A stretch of DNA of 49,428 bases, taken from NCBI RefSeq assembly GCF_014656135.1, contig NZ_BNBV01000037.1:1-49428 (forward strand), given 5' to 3'. Position 1 is the stretch's first letter. Each line of letters begins with the position of its first letter. The notes under the pieces were generated by a model. The model had not been told where the DNA came from. It made no database searches and worked only from the letters and a program-made list of their open reading frames with translations. The position numbers and the translations under genes were made by a program. Positions 26,614 to 35,334 of this stretch are shown here, piece by piece. This stretch comes from Streptomyces thermodiastaticus. Its GTDB lineage: Bacteria > Actinomycetota > Actinomycetes > Streptomycetales > Streptomycetaceae.

Positions 26614-28065
26614 ATGATTGTCCGCGACAAGCTCTACATCGGCGGTACATGGGTCGCCCCCAGCGACCCGGATCAGCGGATCGACATCCTCTCTCCCCAC
26701 GACCAGTCCCTGCTGGGCACCGCGGCGCAGGCCGCGCCCGCCGATGTCGACGCCGCCGTCGCCGCGGCGCGCGCGGCCTTCGATGACGGGCCCTGGCCGC
26801 ACACCAGCCCCGAGACGCGCCAGGAGATCGTCCGCCGCTACGACGCCCTGCGCGCGGCACGCGCCGACGAGGTCGCCCGGGCCATCTCCGCCGAGAACGG
26901 CTCGGCCGGCTGGTTCACCAAGGCGGGCCAGCCCTTCCTGACCCGTCAGGTCCAGGCCTACCTGAAGGCGGCCGAGGAGTTCGGCTGGGAGGAGATCCTC
27001 GAGCCGTCCGACCCGTCGGTGCCGTTCGACACCATCGTCCGGCGCGAGGCGATAGGCGTGGTCGCCGCCGTCATCCCGTGGAACTCGCCGTTCTCCGCGG
27101 CCACGGCCAAGCTGGTGCCGGCCCTGCTGGCGGGCAACACCGTCGTGCTGAAGGTCTCCCCGGAGAACTCCCTCAGCATGATGCTGCTGGCGGACCTGTG
27201 GCACGAGGCCGGGCTTCCTCCGGGTGTGCTCAGCATCCTGCCCGCCGACCGCGACACCAGCGAACACCTCGTCTCCCACCCCGACGTCGACAAGATCGCC
27301 TTCACCGGCTCCACCCGCGCCGGCCGGCGCATCGCCTCCATCGCGGGCGAGCACCTCAAGCGGGTCGGCCTGGAACTGGGCGGCAAGTCCGCCGCCCTCG
27401 TCCTCGACGACGCCGACCTGGACGCCGCCATCGAGGGCCTGCGCTTCGGATCCCTGGGGAACAACGGCGAGGCCTGCATCCTCCAGACCCGCATCCTGGC
27501 CCCGCGCAGCCGCTACGAGGAGGTCGTCACCGCCCTCAAGGACATGGTGGAGTCCCTGAAAGTCGGCGACCCCTCGGCCCCGGACACCTTCATCGGGCCG
27601 ATGATCCGCCCCGACCAGCAGCAGCGCGTGATCGACTACATCCGCCTCGGCATCGAGGAGGGCGCCCGGCTCGTCACCGGCGGACCGCGGATACCCGCAG
27701 GTCTCGAGAAGGGCAACTACGTCACCCCGACCGTCTTCGCCGACGTCGACAACTCCATGCGCATCGCCCAGGAGGAGATCTTCGGCCCGGTCCTGGTGGT
27801 CATCGCCTACGACGACGAGGACGACGCCGTCCGTATCGCCAACGACTCCGAGTACGGCCTGTCCGGCGGCATCTGGACCACCGACCCGGAGCGGGCCATG
27901 TCCGTCGCCCGCCGGCTGCGCACCGGCACGGTCACCCTGAACGGCTCCCCGATCAGCTTCGACGGCCCGTTCGGCGGCTACAAGGCGAGCGGCATCGGCC
28001 GCGAATACGGCACGGTCGGCCTGACCGGTTACGTCGAACACAAGACGATCACCCGCAACCGATAG
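26614..28065 (+). CDS. NAD(P)-dependent aldehyde dehydrogenase
   Basis: A 483-residue ALDH with all catalytic features: AVIPWNSPFSAATAKLVPAL (oxyanion Asn), TGSTRAGRRIA (cofactor binding), LELGGKSAALVLDDAD with Glu254, and NNGEACILQTR with nucleophile Cys288; C-terminal FDGPFGGYKASGIGREYG. It would oxidise an aldehyde to the acid; the substrate is not evident. ATG 26614 is preceded by GAAGGAA; the 297 bp between the SDR stop and this start hold nothing I recognise. A terminator hairpin follows. Confidence 0.93.
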   Translation: MIVRDKLYIGGTWVAPSDPDQRIDILSPHDQSLLGTAAQAAPADVDAAVAAARAAFDDGPWPHTSPETRQEIVRRYDALRAARADEVARAISAENGSAGWFTKAGQPFLTRQVQAYLKAAEEFGWEEILEPSDPSVPFDTIVRREAIGVVAAVIPWNSPFSAATAKLVPALLAGNTVVLKVSPENSLSMMLLADLWHEAGLPPGVLSILPADRDTSEHLVSHPDVDKIAFTGSTRAGRRIASIAGEHLKRVGLELGGKSAALVLDDADLDAAIEGLRFGSLGNNGEACILQTRILAPRSRYEEVVTALKDMVESLKVGDPSAPDTFIGPMIRPDQQQRVIDYIRLGIEEGARLVTGGPRIPAGLEKGNYVTPTVFADVDNSMRIAQEEIFGPVLVVIAYDDEDDAVRIANDSEYGLSGGIWTTDPERAMSVARRLRTGTVTLNGSPISFDGPFGGYKASGIGREYGTVGLTGYVEHKTITRNR

Positions 28066-28122
28066 CCGCGGCCCGCAGACTCGCGGCCCACGACGAGCAC
28101 ACCGGGCCCGCGACGAGCACAC

Positions 28123-28158
28123 CGGACGGGCCGGACCTGTCACGCTCCGGCCCGTCCG
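28123..28158 (+). terminator. 13-bp hairpin after the aldehyde dehydrogenase
   Basis: Arms 28123-28135 and 28146-28158 are perfectly complementary (10-nt loop). Just upstream, CGACGAGCACACCGG is directly repeated at 28091-28105 and 28111-28125. Confidence 0.65.
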
Positions 28159-28276
28159 CCCCGGTGCGGCCTGCCGCCCTGCTCAACGGCACCGGACGGC
28201 CCGGCCGCACGTGTCACGGCGTGCGAGGTGCCGCCGGTGCCCTGTGCCGCCCCCGCGTTCCCCGGAGAGTCATTCC

Positions 28277-29710
28277 ATGTCCCGTACGTCACCTCGCCTC
28301 ACCTTCGCGGTCCTCGCCAGTGGGGCGGGCGTGTTCTCGATGCTGCAGTCGCTCATCGCGCCGGCGCTGCCGACGATCCAGCACGCACTGCACACCTCGG
28401 CGTCCACCACCACATGGGTGATGACGGCCTATCTGCTGTCCGCCTCGGTGTTCACCCCGATCCTCGGCCGCGTCGGAGACCTGGCCGGCAAGACACGCAC
28501 ACTCGTCGCCGTCCTGACGGCAGTGCTCGCAGGGTGCCTGCTCGCGGCGCTGGCACCCACCATCGGCGTCCTGATCGTCGCCCGGGTCGTCCAGGGCATC
28601 GGCGGGGCGGTGTTTCCCCTCTCCTACGGCATCATCCGTGACCAGTTCGAGCCCGGGAAGGTCAGCGGCAGCATCAGCAACCTGTCCGCGGTCATCGCCG
28701 CGGGCGGCGGCGTCGGCATCGTCGCCGCCGGGCCCGTCGTGGCCGCGCTCGACTACCACTGGCTGTTCTGGATTCCCGTCGCCGTCGTCGCCGTCACCGC
28801 CCTCGTCGCCGCGCGTTGCGTCCCGGAGTCTCCTCGCCGTGCGCGGGGACACGTCAGCTGGCTGAGCGCGCTGCTGCTGTCCGGCTGGCTGGTGGCACTG
28901 CTCCTGCCGGTCAGCCGGAAAAGCCGGTGGGGCTGGGGCTCCACCGACGTGGTGTCGCTGTTCGCCGCGGCCGTCTTCCTCTTCGGGCTGTGGCTGCTCG
29001 CCGAAGCACGCAGTCCGAGCCCCTTGACCGATCTGCGGGTCCTGCGGGCGAGGCCGGTGTGGACCACCAACGCGTCCGCTCTGCTGTTCGGCGCCGGCCT
29101 GTCATCGGTCTGGGCGTTCCTGCCGGGCTTCGTGCAGACGCCGCGTTCGGCAGGATACGGCTTCGGCGCGAGCGTCACCGCATCCGGACTGCTCATGCTG
29201 CCCATGCTGATCGCCATGTTCGTCGCCGGTGTCGCCGGAGGCCGGCTGGAACCGCGGCTGGGCGCCAAGACACTGCTGATCACAGGGTCGGGCCTGGCCG
29301 CACTCGCGTGCGCCGTCCTCGCCCTGTTCCACGACGAGCGGTGGCAGGTCGCCGTCGCGGCGGGAATCTTCGGCCTGGGCGTCGGCCTGGCCTTCGCCTC
29401 CATGGCCAACCTCATCGTCAGCAACGTGCCGGCCGAGCAGGCAGGCGCCGCGACCGGCATGAACGCCAACCTCCGCTCCATCGGCGGCGCCATCGGAACC
29501 GCGGTCATGAGCCTCCTCGTCACCGCCCACCTCACCCGTGCGGGCCTTCCCCGGGCCTCCGGCTACACCCACGGCTTCTCGGTGCTGGCCCTGCTCCTCG
29601 TCGGCGCCGCGCTCACCGCTGCCCTCGCGCCCGCCCGGCACGCCACCCGGACACCGGGAGCGCCGGCCGGCACCACCCGCCCGCGGCCGGACGCGGCCAC
29701 CCGGCCCTGA
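28277..29710 (+). CDS. MFS transporter, DHA2-like multidrug exporter
   Basis: A 477-residue integral membrane protein with many hydrophobic helices over the whole length. MFS motif A-like GRVGDLAGKTRTLVAVLTAV follows helix 2; motif C-like helix AAGGGVGIVAAGPVVAALDY is typical of drug:proton antiporters. Late loop GAATGMNANLRSIGGAIGTA is characteristic of the DHA2 (14-helix) type. ATG 28277 has GGAGAG upstream. It is co-directional with the aldehyde dehydrogenase but separated by a terminator-like hairpin; substrate unknown. Confidence 0.9.
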   Translation: MSRTSPRLTFAVLASGAGVFSMLQSLIAPALPTIQHALHTSASTTTWVMTAYLLSASVFTPILGRVGDLAGKTRTLVAVLTAVLAGCLLAALAPTIGVLIVARVVQGIGGAVFPLSYGIIRDQFEPGKVSGSISNLSAVIAAGGGVGIVAAGPVVAALDYHWLFWIPVAVVAVTALVAARCVPESPRRARGHVSWLSALLLSGWLVALLLPVSRKSRWGWGSTDVVSLFAAAVFLFGLWLLAEARSPSPLTDLRVLRARPVWTTNASALLFGAGLSSVWAFLPGFVQTPRSAGYGFGASVTASGLLMLPMLIAMFVAGVAGGRLEPRLGAKTLLITGSGLAALACAVLALFHDERWQVAVAAGIFGLGVGLAFASMANLIVSNVPAEQAGAATGMNANLRSIGGAIGTAVMSLLVTAHLTRAGLPRASGYTHGFSVLALLLVGAALTAALAPARHATRTPGAPAGTTRPRPDAATRP

Positions 29711-29747
29711 GCAACGGAAGGACCGCACTTTCCCGGCGGGCATCACA

Positions 29748-29784
29748 CCGGCGGCGCGGCCGGACATCCGAACCGCGCCGCCGG
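29748..29784. terminator. Bidirectional terminator between MFS and amidase genes
   Basis: Arms 29748-29759 and 29773-29784 form a perfect 12-bp GC stem (13-nt loop) between two convergent genes. Confidence 0.75.
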
Positions 29785-29819
29785 CGCTGGGAGGCGTCGA
29801 TGCCGCAGGGGCAGGCCGG

Positions 29820-31283
29820 TCACACAGGAGCGGGCAGGGTGCCGAGAACGGACTCCACCCGGCGTGCCACCTCCAGAAGTTCCCTGTCGCGACCGCGTGC
29901 GCCGTCCATCTCGAGCCCGACCGGCAGACCATGGCCGGTCAGACCCACCGGGATGCTGATGCCGGGCAGGCCCGCACCGCTGGCGGAAACCGTGTTCTTC
30001 GCGAGGAACAGGTCACTGACCTCTTCCCCCGCGACGGTGAAGCGCGACTGCTGCTCGATCAGCGGTGCGGGGCAGGGGGTCGTCGGAAAGACCAGCGCAT
30101 CGAAGCCGCGTGCGAAAACACTGCCGAGCCGGCGCTGGAGTTCCGGGCGCTCGACGGACAGTGCCCTCTCGTAGGCTTCCTGCGGCAGATAACCCTTCCC
30201 GCTCGGCAGAACGAATTCCTCCCACACCTGATGCAGCTCGGGCTTGAGCTCGTCGTAGATCTCGTCGAAGGAAGCCGGAACATTGTTCTCCCGCAGGAAC
30301 CCGGTCAGGGACGCCTTCGTCTCACGGAAGAAAAGACCCCACGCCAACCGGTCCGCCAGCGAGGAGAAATCCTCGCCCAGGTCGATCTCGACGACCTCGG
30401 CTCCCGCCTCCTTCAGACGCAGAAGAGCATCGCTGAAAACCGCCTCGGTCTCGGGATCGAGCAACTCCATGTGCTGCCGGGGAGCACAGGCGAACCTCAC
30501 CTCGCGCAGATCGGAACGCGCAGAGCGGGAAACGGTCGCCGCGCCCGGTGCCACGGCACGGTCGATCAGCATGCAGTCCTCGACGCTGCGGGCCAGGACG
30601 CCAGTGGTGTCGAGCGTGTGCGAGATCGGTGCCACGCCCCGCCGCGGCCACCGTCCCGTGGTCGGCTTGAAGCCGACGACGCCGCACAGCGACGCGGGAA
30701 CCCTGATGGAGCCGACCGTGTCACCGCCCAGGGCCGCCGGAACGACGCGAGCCGCAACAGATGCCGCCGAACCGCTCGACGACCCGCCGGATACGCGGTC
30801 GTAAGCGTAGGGGTTCCTCACCTGGCCGTAGCGGCTGTTGTGCCCCGTCAGCCCGAACGACATCTCCACGAGGTTGATCTTGCCGAAGACGATACCGCCG
30901 GCGTTCTTGACCGAGCCGACGACATCGGAGTCCTCGGCCGGCACAAAACCTTTCAGGGTGCCGACTCCGAGCGTCGTGCGAAGACCGCGCGTCGCGTAAC
31001 TGTCCTTCACCCCGACCGGGACACCGAGGAGAGAAGCGTCCGCCCCCGCCGCGCGTGCCCTGTCGGCTTCTTCGGCTGCGGTCAGCACAGCGGATTCGTC
31101 GATCGTGATGAAGGAATGCAGGTCCGGTACCTCGTGTGCGCGTTGCAGCAGCGCGGCCGTGTAGGACTGGGACGTGATGTCGCCGTCACGTATGGCGGCG
31201 GCAGCGTCGGCCACACCCAGGCCGGTCAGTCCGTCGCCCTCTCGTACCGGCGTGGCGCCGCCGGCCGTCTTTTCTTTCTTCAT
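29820..31283 (-). CDS. Amidase (amidase-signature family)
   Basis: A 487-residue enzyme with the Ser-cisSer-Lys triad of the amidase-signature family: Lys93 in GVPVGVKDSYATRG, cis-Ser near 168-170 in RVSGGSSSGSAASVAARVVP, and nucleophile Ser192 in GGDTVGSIRVPASLCGVVGF. It hydrolyses a carboxamide or aryl-acylamide of unknown identity; indoleacetamide- and mandelamide-type hydrolases share this layout. ATG 31283 follows AGAGGAC. It lies downstream of, and co-directional with, the DUF302 gene (180-bp gap). Confidence 0.92.
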   Translation of the reverse strand: MKKEKTAGGATPVREGDGLTGLGVADAAAAIRDGDITSQSYTAALLQRAHEVPDLHSFITIDESAVLTAAEEADRARAAGADASLLGVPVGVKDSYATRGLRTTLGVGTLKGFVPAEDSDVVGSVKNAGGIVFGKINLVEMSFGLTGHNSRYGQVRNPYAYDRVSGGSSSGSAASVAARVVPAALGGDTVGSIRVPASLCGVVGFKPTTGRWPRRGVAPISHTLDTTGVLARSVEDCMLIDRAVAPGAATVSRSARSDLREVRFACAPRQHMELLDPETEAVFSDALLRLKEAGAEVVEIDLGEDFSSLADRLAWGLFFRETKASLTGFLRENNVPASFDEIYDELKPELHQVWEEFVLPSGKGYLPQEAYERALSVERPELQRRLGSVFARGFDALVFPTTPCPAPLIEQQSRFTVAGEEVSDLFLAKNTVSASGAGLPGISIPVGLTGHGLPVGLEMDGARGRDRELLEVARRVESVLGTLPAPV

Positions 31284-31463
31284 GTTGTCCTCTTGAGTTC
31301 GAGCAGGGTGACGGAAAACGGCCCCCGCACCATCGTTCCGGAATCCGGCCGAGTCCGCCGCTTCACGGCCGGGCCGTGGTGCGGGTCATGATGTGGCATG
31401 CCTGTCCGGGCACGGGCCGCGCAGCATTCCCGGTCCTGTCTGCGCGGGATGCCGTGACACGTG

Positions 31464-32012
31464 TCAGGCCTTGCCGGCTTCTGCCTCCGCCAAGAAGGCG
31501 GGCGGTACAGGAACTCCGAGCACCTTCAGGAGCGTGGCCACCTTGCGGTCCAGCTCACGGCCTACGGCGGCGATGTCCGGATCACCGAAGCCGGCGAACC
31601 GGGTGCTCGGCTGGTCGAGGGAGAAACGTGTGACGCCCTGCCGGTCCAGATGGATCGTCGTCCGCAGTGGCGCGTAGAGCATCACCGCCGGGTCGTGCCT
31701 GTACATGCGCTCGGCGATCGTGTGATTTCCCATCAGGTAGGTCATGCAGGGCCCCTCGTCGCCCGCGAGCCGCATGGTCTCGCCCACATCGGTGCTCCAG
31801 AACCGCATGAATCCGTTCGGTGCGTTCTCCGCGGCGGCAGCGAGCACGACGTCCCAGCTCGCACGCTGTGCGCGGAGCTGCGTCAGCCGGTCGAGGTCGA
31901 GTGCCGGCACGGCGGTCTCGTACCGGTCACGGAAGTCGTCGAAGGACATGCCGGTGTCGATCGACCACCGGACGACCTCGTGGGGGACAGCGTCATAGGT
32001 CTGAGCGGACAT
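31464..32012 (-). CDS. DUF302-like domain protein
   Basis: A 182-residue cytoplasmic protein. The C-terminal two thirds fit the DUF302 pattern: YLMGNHTIAERMYRHDPAVM, LYAPLRTTIHLD, TRFSLDQPSTRFAGFGDPDI, and AAVGRELDRKVATLLKVLGV. The domain is small and of unknown biochemical role. ATG 32012 has AAAGGGCG upstream. It may be co-transcribed with the amidase and is divergent from the TetR gene at 32389, with two palindromic sites in the shared 376-bp region. Confidence 0.8.
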   Translation of the reverse strand: MSAQTYDAVPHEVVRWSIDTGMSFDDFRDRYETAVPALDLDRLTQLRAQRASWDVVLAAAAENAPNGFMRFWSTDVGETMRLAGDEGPCMTYLMGNHTIAERMYRHDPAVMLYAPLRTTIHLDRQGVTRFSLDQPSTRFAGFGDPDIAAVGRELDRKVATLLKVLGVPVPPAFLAEAEAGKA

Positions 32013-32313
32013 GTTGCGCCCTTTCACCCTGGTCAGGTCTGTGGATGCGGGCCGGCCGGCCGCACTGGGCGGGCCGGATCCTCTGAAGTTCCCGGCCGGC
32101 GGGCCGGCCTGGCCGTCGGGGCGGCAGCCGAGCCGCGCCCACCGGCGCTGTCCGCGGGCTGCCGGGGAGCCGCCACACACCGGTGTGCCGGCACGGCGAG
32201 CCCGTCGACCGCTCGCTGCCGCAGATTCGCGACGTTCCAGATCGCGACGTTCGAAGCAGTGGCCGCGTCACCACCACTGGTCCACCGGGTGGCCGGCTGC
32301 CACCAGCACCCAG

Positions 32314-32331
32314 GTAAAGCGATCGCTTTAC
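32314..32331. promoter_or_regulatory. Perfect 18-bp palindrome, TetR operator 1
   Basis: GTAAAGCGATCGCTTTAC, fully symmetric. Its left half recurs at 32364-32375, 50 bp away. Confidence 0.85.
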
Positions 32332-32363
32332 ATAAGGAAACGTAGCACGCCCCCGCGATGAAA

Positions 32364-32381
32364 GTAAAGCGATCGATATAC
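32364..32381. promoter_or_regulatory. Near-palindrome, TetR operator 2
   Basis: GTAAAGCGATCGATATAC, an imperfect copy of the upstream site, ending 7 nt before the TetR start codon; suggests autoregulation. Confidence 0.75.
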
Positions 32382-32388
32382 TTGCGGC

Positions 32389-32994
32389 ATGACAGCGACT
32401 GGAACGGCGACCGGTACGCCCCGGCGGGGTGGACGCGGGGCACGGGAACGCATCCTGCGCGCCGCGGTCGAGCTGTTCTCCCGCGACGGCATCCACGTCA
32501 CCGGCATCGCCAAGCTGACAGAGGCGGCGCAGGTGTCGACGCGCACCTTCTACCAGCACTTCCCAAGCAAGGAGGCGCTGGTCAGCGCCTACCTGCAGCG
32601 TGTCGAGACGGACACGGTGGGGCCGGTGCACGGTGAGACCGTCCTGGAGCGTACCGACCTCGGCCCGCGTGAGCGTCTGCTGGCGCTGTTCGCCGACGCC
32701 GCACCGGCGACCGTGGTGCGCGGATGCCCGTTGCACAACGCCGCCGTCGAGGCGGCCGGGACCATGCCCGAGGCAACAGCGTTGGTCGAGCGGCACAAGA
32801 GGGAGTTCACGCGGCGCCTGATCAAGACAGCCGCCGAGGCGGGTGCGCGCGAGCCGGAAACACTCGGACGCCGGCTGGCCGTGCTCTTCGAGGGCGCCAA
32901 CGCCCTGTCCACCTCGCTCAACGACACGCAGCCGTACCAGGACGCCCGGGAGCTGGCCAGAATGCTGATCGACCAGGCCACAGGGCCCAGCTGA
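32389..32994 (+). CDS. TetR/AcrR-family transcriptional regulator
   Basis: A 201-residue TetR protein: ARERILRAAVELFSRDGIHV, TGIAKLTEAAQVSTRTFYQH and FPSKEALVSAYLQR make up the DNA-binding domain; the C-terminal domain (LLALFADAAPATVVRGCPLH, FEGANALSTSLND) resembles regulators of the YcdC/NemR-like branch that sense reactive compounds. ATG 32389 directly follows two operator-like palindromes, indicating autoregulation and likely control of the divergent DUF302-amidase genes. Confidence 0.9.
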   Translation: MTATGTATGTPRRGGRGARERILRAAVELFSRDGIHVTGIAKLTEAAQVSTRTFYQHFPSKEALVSAYLQRVETDTVGPVHGETVLERTDLGPRERLLALFADAAPATVVRGCPLHNAAVEAAGTMPEATALVERHKREFTRRLIKTAAEAGAREPETLGRRLAVLFEGANALSTSLNDTQPYQDARELARMLIDQATGPS

Positions 32995-33486
32995 TGCGTT
33001 CCTTGCAACCGGGGCGGAGAAGCTCCAGGATGCGCGGTGCACTCGCGGCCGGGTGATGCCGCCGCCGGGCAGTGCAGCGGTGATGTGGCAGGGGCCGGCT
33101 GTGGTGCGGGCCGCCGCTCGGCGATGCGTCGCGGGATGGCTGATGGCTGCGACCGCACCAGCGACGCGCGCTCGGTGCGCCTGGGCTGAGACAAGCTCAC
33201 GACCGTGCAGCAGTGATGTGTGAGCACCGCAGGCGTGGCAGGGGCCACCCGTCTCCTTCCACTCGGCACGCACTGCTCGGACACGGCTGGCAGCTCATGC
33301 TCTCGAAACGAATCGCGAGGGCGGGCGGCCGAGGCGGGCCACCACCTCCTGGCGCCGCTGGACGTCACCGGGGCCGACCACGAGCCCGAGATGAGGCCGA
33401 CCACACCTGTTGCGGCCCGACCGCGGCACCGGACGGGTGTGTCCTACGCAGCGCATTCGAACAAGCAGTCCCATAGTGGTGTGGAC
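32995..33486. other. Gene-poor stretch with a decayed helicase scrap
   Basis: No intact gene. The only recognisable content is the helicase-associated fragment at 33168-33235. Confidence 0.4.
33168..33235 (+). pseudogene. Helicase-associated repeat fragment
   Basis: Reads ARSVRLG-stop-DKLTTVQQ, then after a one-base loss MCEH, matching RSVRLGWDKLTTVQQWMCEH of the intact helicase (46318-48837). The first Trp codon has become TGA. Only ~65 bp remain, in the opposite orientation to the intact gene. Confidence 0.55.
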
Positions 33487-33620
33487 GTGACCGACTACCC
33501 CGCCGACCGCGTGCAGACGCAAGCCGCCTGGAACACCACCTACGCAGCGCTCGCCGCGCCCCCTACACGCGACACCACCGCCCTGCGCCGCCGCCTGCTG
33601 CTCCTGTCTTCACGGCTGTG
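33487..33620 (+). pseudogene. 5' fragment of a small hypothetical protein
   Basis: A GTG frame reading VTDYPADRVQTQAAWNTTYA, then LRRRLLLLSSRLWWYP, before sequence switches to Rhs coding at ~33636. It has the look of the start of a small actinobacterial protein cut off by recombination. Function unknown. Confidence 0.35.
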
Positions 33621-35246
33621 GTGGTACCCCTCTGCGACGCCGTCGGCAACCGCATCTCCCGGACCGACCGCGGCACCGGAGCCCTGGCCGGCTTTGACGC
33701 CACCACCACCTACACCCACAAGGCACCCAAGACGGGCCTGCCCCACGCCGTCCAGACCGCCACTGTCAAGGGCGGCGCCAACGACGGCCGTACCAGCAGC
33801 TTCGCCTACGACGCGGCCGGCAACACCACCAAACGCACCATCGGGACCACCGCCCAGACCCTCACCTGGGACCACGAAGGAAACCTGGCCACACTCACCG
33901 AGAACGGCACCACCACCAGCTACAGCTACGACGCCGACGGCAACCGCCTCATCACCAAGGACGCCGACGGCACCACCACGCTCACCCTGCCCGGCGACAA
34001 CGAACTCAAGATCAAACCGGACGGCAGCAAGCAAGGAATCCGCTACTACACCCACGGAGACGAAACCGTCGCCGTCCGCACCAGCAGCGGATTCTCCTAC
34101 CTCATCCCCGACCAGCAGGGCACGACGACCGCGGCCATCGCCATGACCACCCTGGCCGTCACCCGCCGCAAGCAACTCCCCTTCGGCGAGATGCGCTCCA
34201 CCCAGACCGAAACCATCCCCGGCACCGGCGGCTTCGTCGGCGGCACCAACGACCCCACCGGCCTGGTCCACCTCGGCGCCCGCGAATACGACCCCACCGT
34301 CGGACGCTTCCTCTCGGTCGACCCCGTCATCGACCTCGATGACCCGGCCCAGATGAACGCCTGCTCCTACGCCCACAACAACTCGGTCACCAAGTCCGAC
34401 CCCGACGGCCTCCGCCCCGACGGCCCCGCCGGCGGCGCCTGCTGCAACGACGACTATTGGGCCGCCCAACGGGGCATGAGCGCCGGCTACACCCTGAAGA
34501 ACGGCCACTGGGTCTGGCGCCAGACTCCGCTGAAGGACAAGGAATCCCGCAAGAAGTACGCCGCATACCGCGCCAACCCCAGCACCTACAAGGTCTACCA
34601 CTACAACGCGAAGGCAGCAGCACACGCCAAAGCCCAAGCTCTCGCCCGTGCCAAGGCTAAGGCCGATGGAGAGCGCCGGAAGAAGGACGGTATATTTGCA
34701 AACCTAATGAAGGGAAATTGGGGAGCTGCCTGGGAAAACGTCAAGCAATCGGGTGCTGGGCGATGGGTTGGCAATCATTGGGAGGACATCAAAACCTACT
34801 CGGCTCTGGTCGGCTTTGGGGTGTGTGTTGTCGCCTCCGCCGGGACCTGCATGGCGGTCGGTGTAGGCATCGCTACGGCCAAGTTCCTAGGAGACGGCAT
34901 CGGTTACGGAAACTGGGACGTTGCTGCCTATTCCAAGGATTTGGCCTGGACTGCCGTCGGTGGAGGTAGCGCGGCCGTCTACGGGAGGGCGGTCGGTGGC
35001 GCAAGAACCTGGAGGGCGGCTTATTCGAGCAACGCAATCGCACGTGTCCCCCGTGCTTATCGGACCAAGGTCCCGGGCGTGCGCGGAGTCGGCGGCGGAG
35101 TCAAGAGCTGGGTGACGGCTGACAACCCGAAGGGAGCGATTGACTGGGGAACCACATACGGCAACATGGGTGTCAACGCGGCCTTCAACACGGGGTTCTG
35201 CGGATCCGGTAACGCCAGCCTTGGCGCCTACGGCGGAGCCTGCTGA
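33618..35246 (+). CDS. Rhs/YD-repeat protein C-terminal part with variable tail (locus B, 5'-truncated)
   Basis: An open frame of 542 codons beginning inside an Rhs protein: YD-repeat units (CDAVGNRISRTDRGTG, SFAYDAAGNTTKRTIG, SYSYDADGNRLITKDADGTT), the Rhs core end (GAREYDPTVGRFLSVDPVID, DDPAQMNACSYAHNNSVTKS), the constant helix region shared with loci A and C, and then a unique tail after KKDGIF. The tail (~180 aa) has two hydrophobic segments (SALVGFGVCVVASAGTCMAV; WTAVGGGSAAVYGRAVGG) and an Arg/Gly-rich end NTGFCGSGNASLGAYGGAC. Full-length homologs are large secreted proteins delivering C-terminal toxins. The signal peptide and most repeats are missing here and no Shine-Dalgarno precedes GTG 33618, so it is probably an orphan cassette rather than an expressed toxin. 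Confidence 0.8.
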   Translation: MVVPLCDAVGNRISRTDRGTGALAGFDATTTYTHKAPKTGLPHAVQTATVKGGANDGRTSSFAYDAAGNTTKRTIGTTAQTLTWDHEGNLATLTENGTTTSYSYDADGNRLITKDADGTTTLTLPGDNELKIKPDGSKQGIRYYTHGDETVAVRTSSGFSYLIPDQQGTTTAAIAMTTLAVTRRKQLPFGEMRSTQTETIPGTGGFVGGTNDPTGLVHLGAREYDPTVGRFLSVDPVIDLDDPAQMNACSYAHNNSVTKSDPDGLRPDGPAGGACCNDDYWAAQRGMSAGYTLKNGHWVWRQTPLKDKESRKKYAAYRANPSTYKVYHYNAKAAAHAKAQALARAKAKADGERRKKDGIFANLMKGNWGAAWENVKQSGAGRWVGNHWEDIKTYSALVGFGVCVVASAGTCMAVGVGIATAKFLGDGIGYGNWDVAAYSKDLAWTAVGGGSAAVYGRAVGGARTWRAAYSSNAIARVPRAYRTKVPGVRGVGGGVKSWVTADNPKGAIDWGTTYGNMGVNAAFNTGFCGSGNASLGAYGGAC

Positions 35247-35257
35247 CCGAAGCACCA

Positions 35258-35296
35258 GCAAGGGTGGGTAAGCAGGGCATGCTTACCCACCCTTGC
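35258..35296 (+). terminator. 17-bp perfect hairpin behind Rhs locus B
   Basis: Arms 35258-35274 and 35280-35296, loop GGGCA, 11 nt after the toxin-tail stop and 39 nt before the next start codon. The same placement recurs at 37085-37122 and 39216-39264. Confidence 0.85.
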
Positions 35297-35334
35297 AGCC
35301 CGCAGACGCACGCACCTCCAGAAAGGCACGCATT

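Larger units (their letters stand above)
32013..32388. other. Divergent control region between DUF302 and TetR genes
   Basis: 376 bp with no convincing gene. It contains the two operator-like palindromes listed separately near the TetR start and an unusually long (~300 bp) stretch to the DUF302 start. Confidence 0.5.

Noticed and set aside
25507..28143. Very long open frame on the minus strand opposite the SDR and aldehyde dehydrogenase
   Set aside because: It is antisense to two clearly homologous genes and its translation is low-complexity Gly/Asp/Val-rich; long antisense frames are expected at this GC content.
32995..33167. Coding gene between TetR and the Rhs locus B
   Set aside because: No frame shows homology or a start with a ribosome-binding site; only a helicase scrap further on is recognisable.
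31993..33273. Long minus-strand frame across the TetR gene
   Set aside because: Antisense to a clear TetR protein; no recognisable domain.
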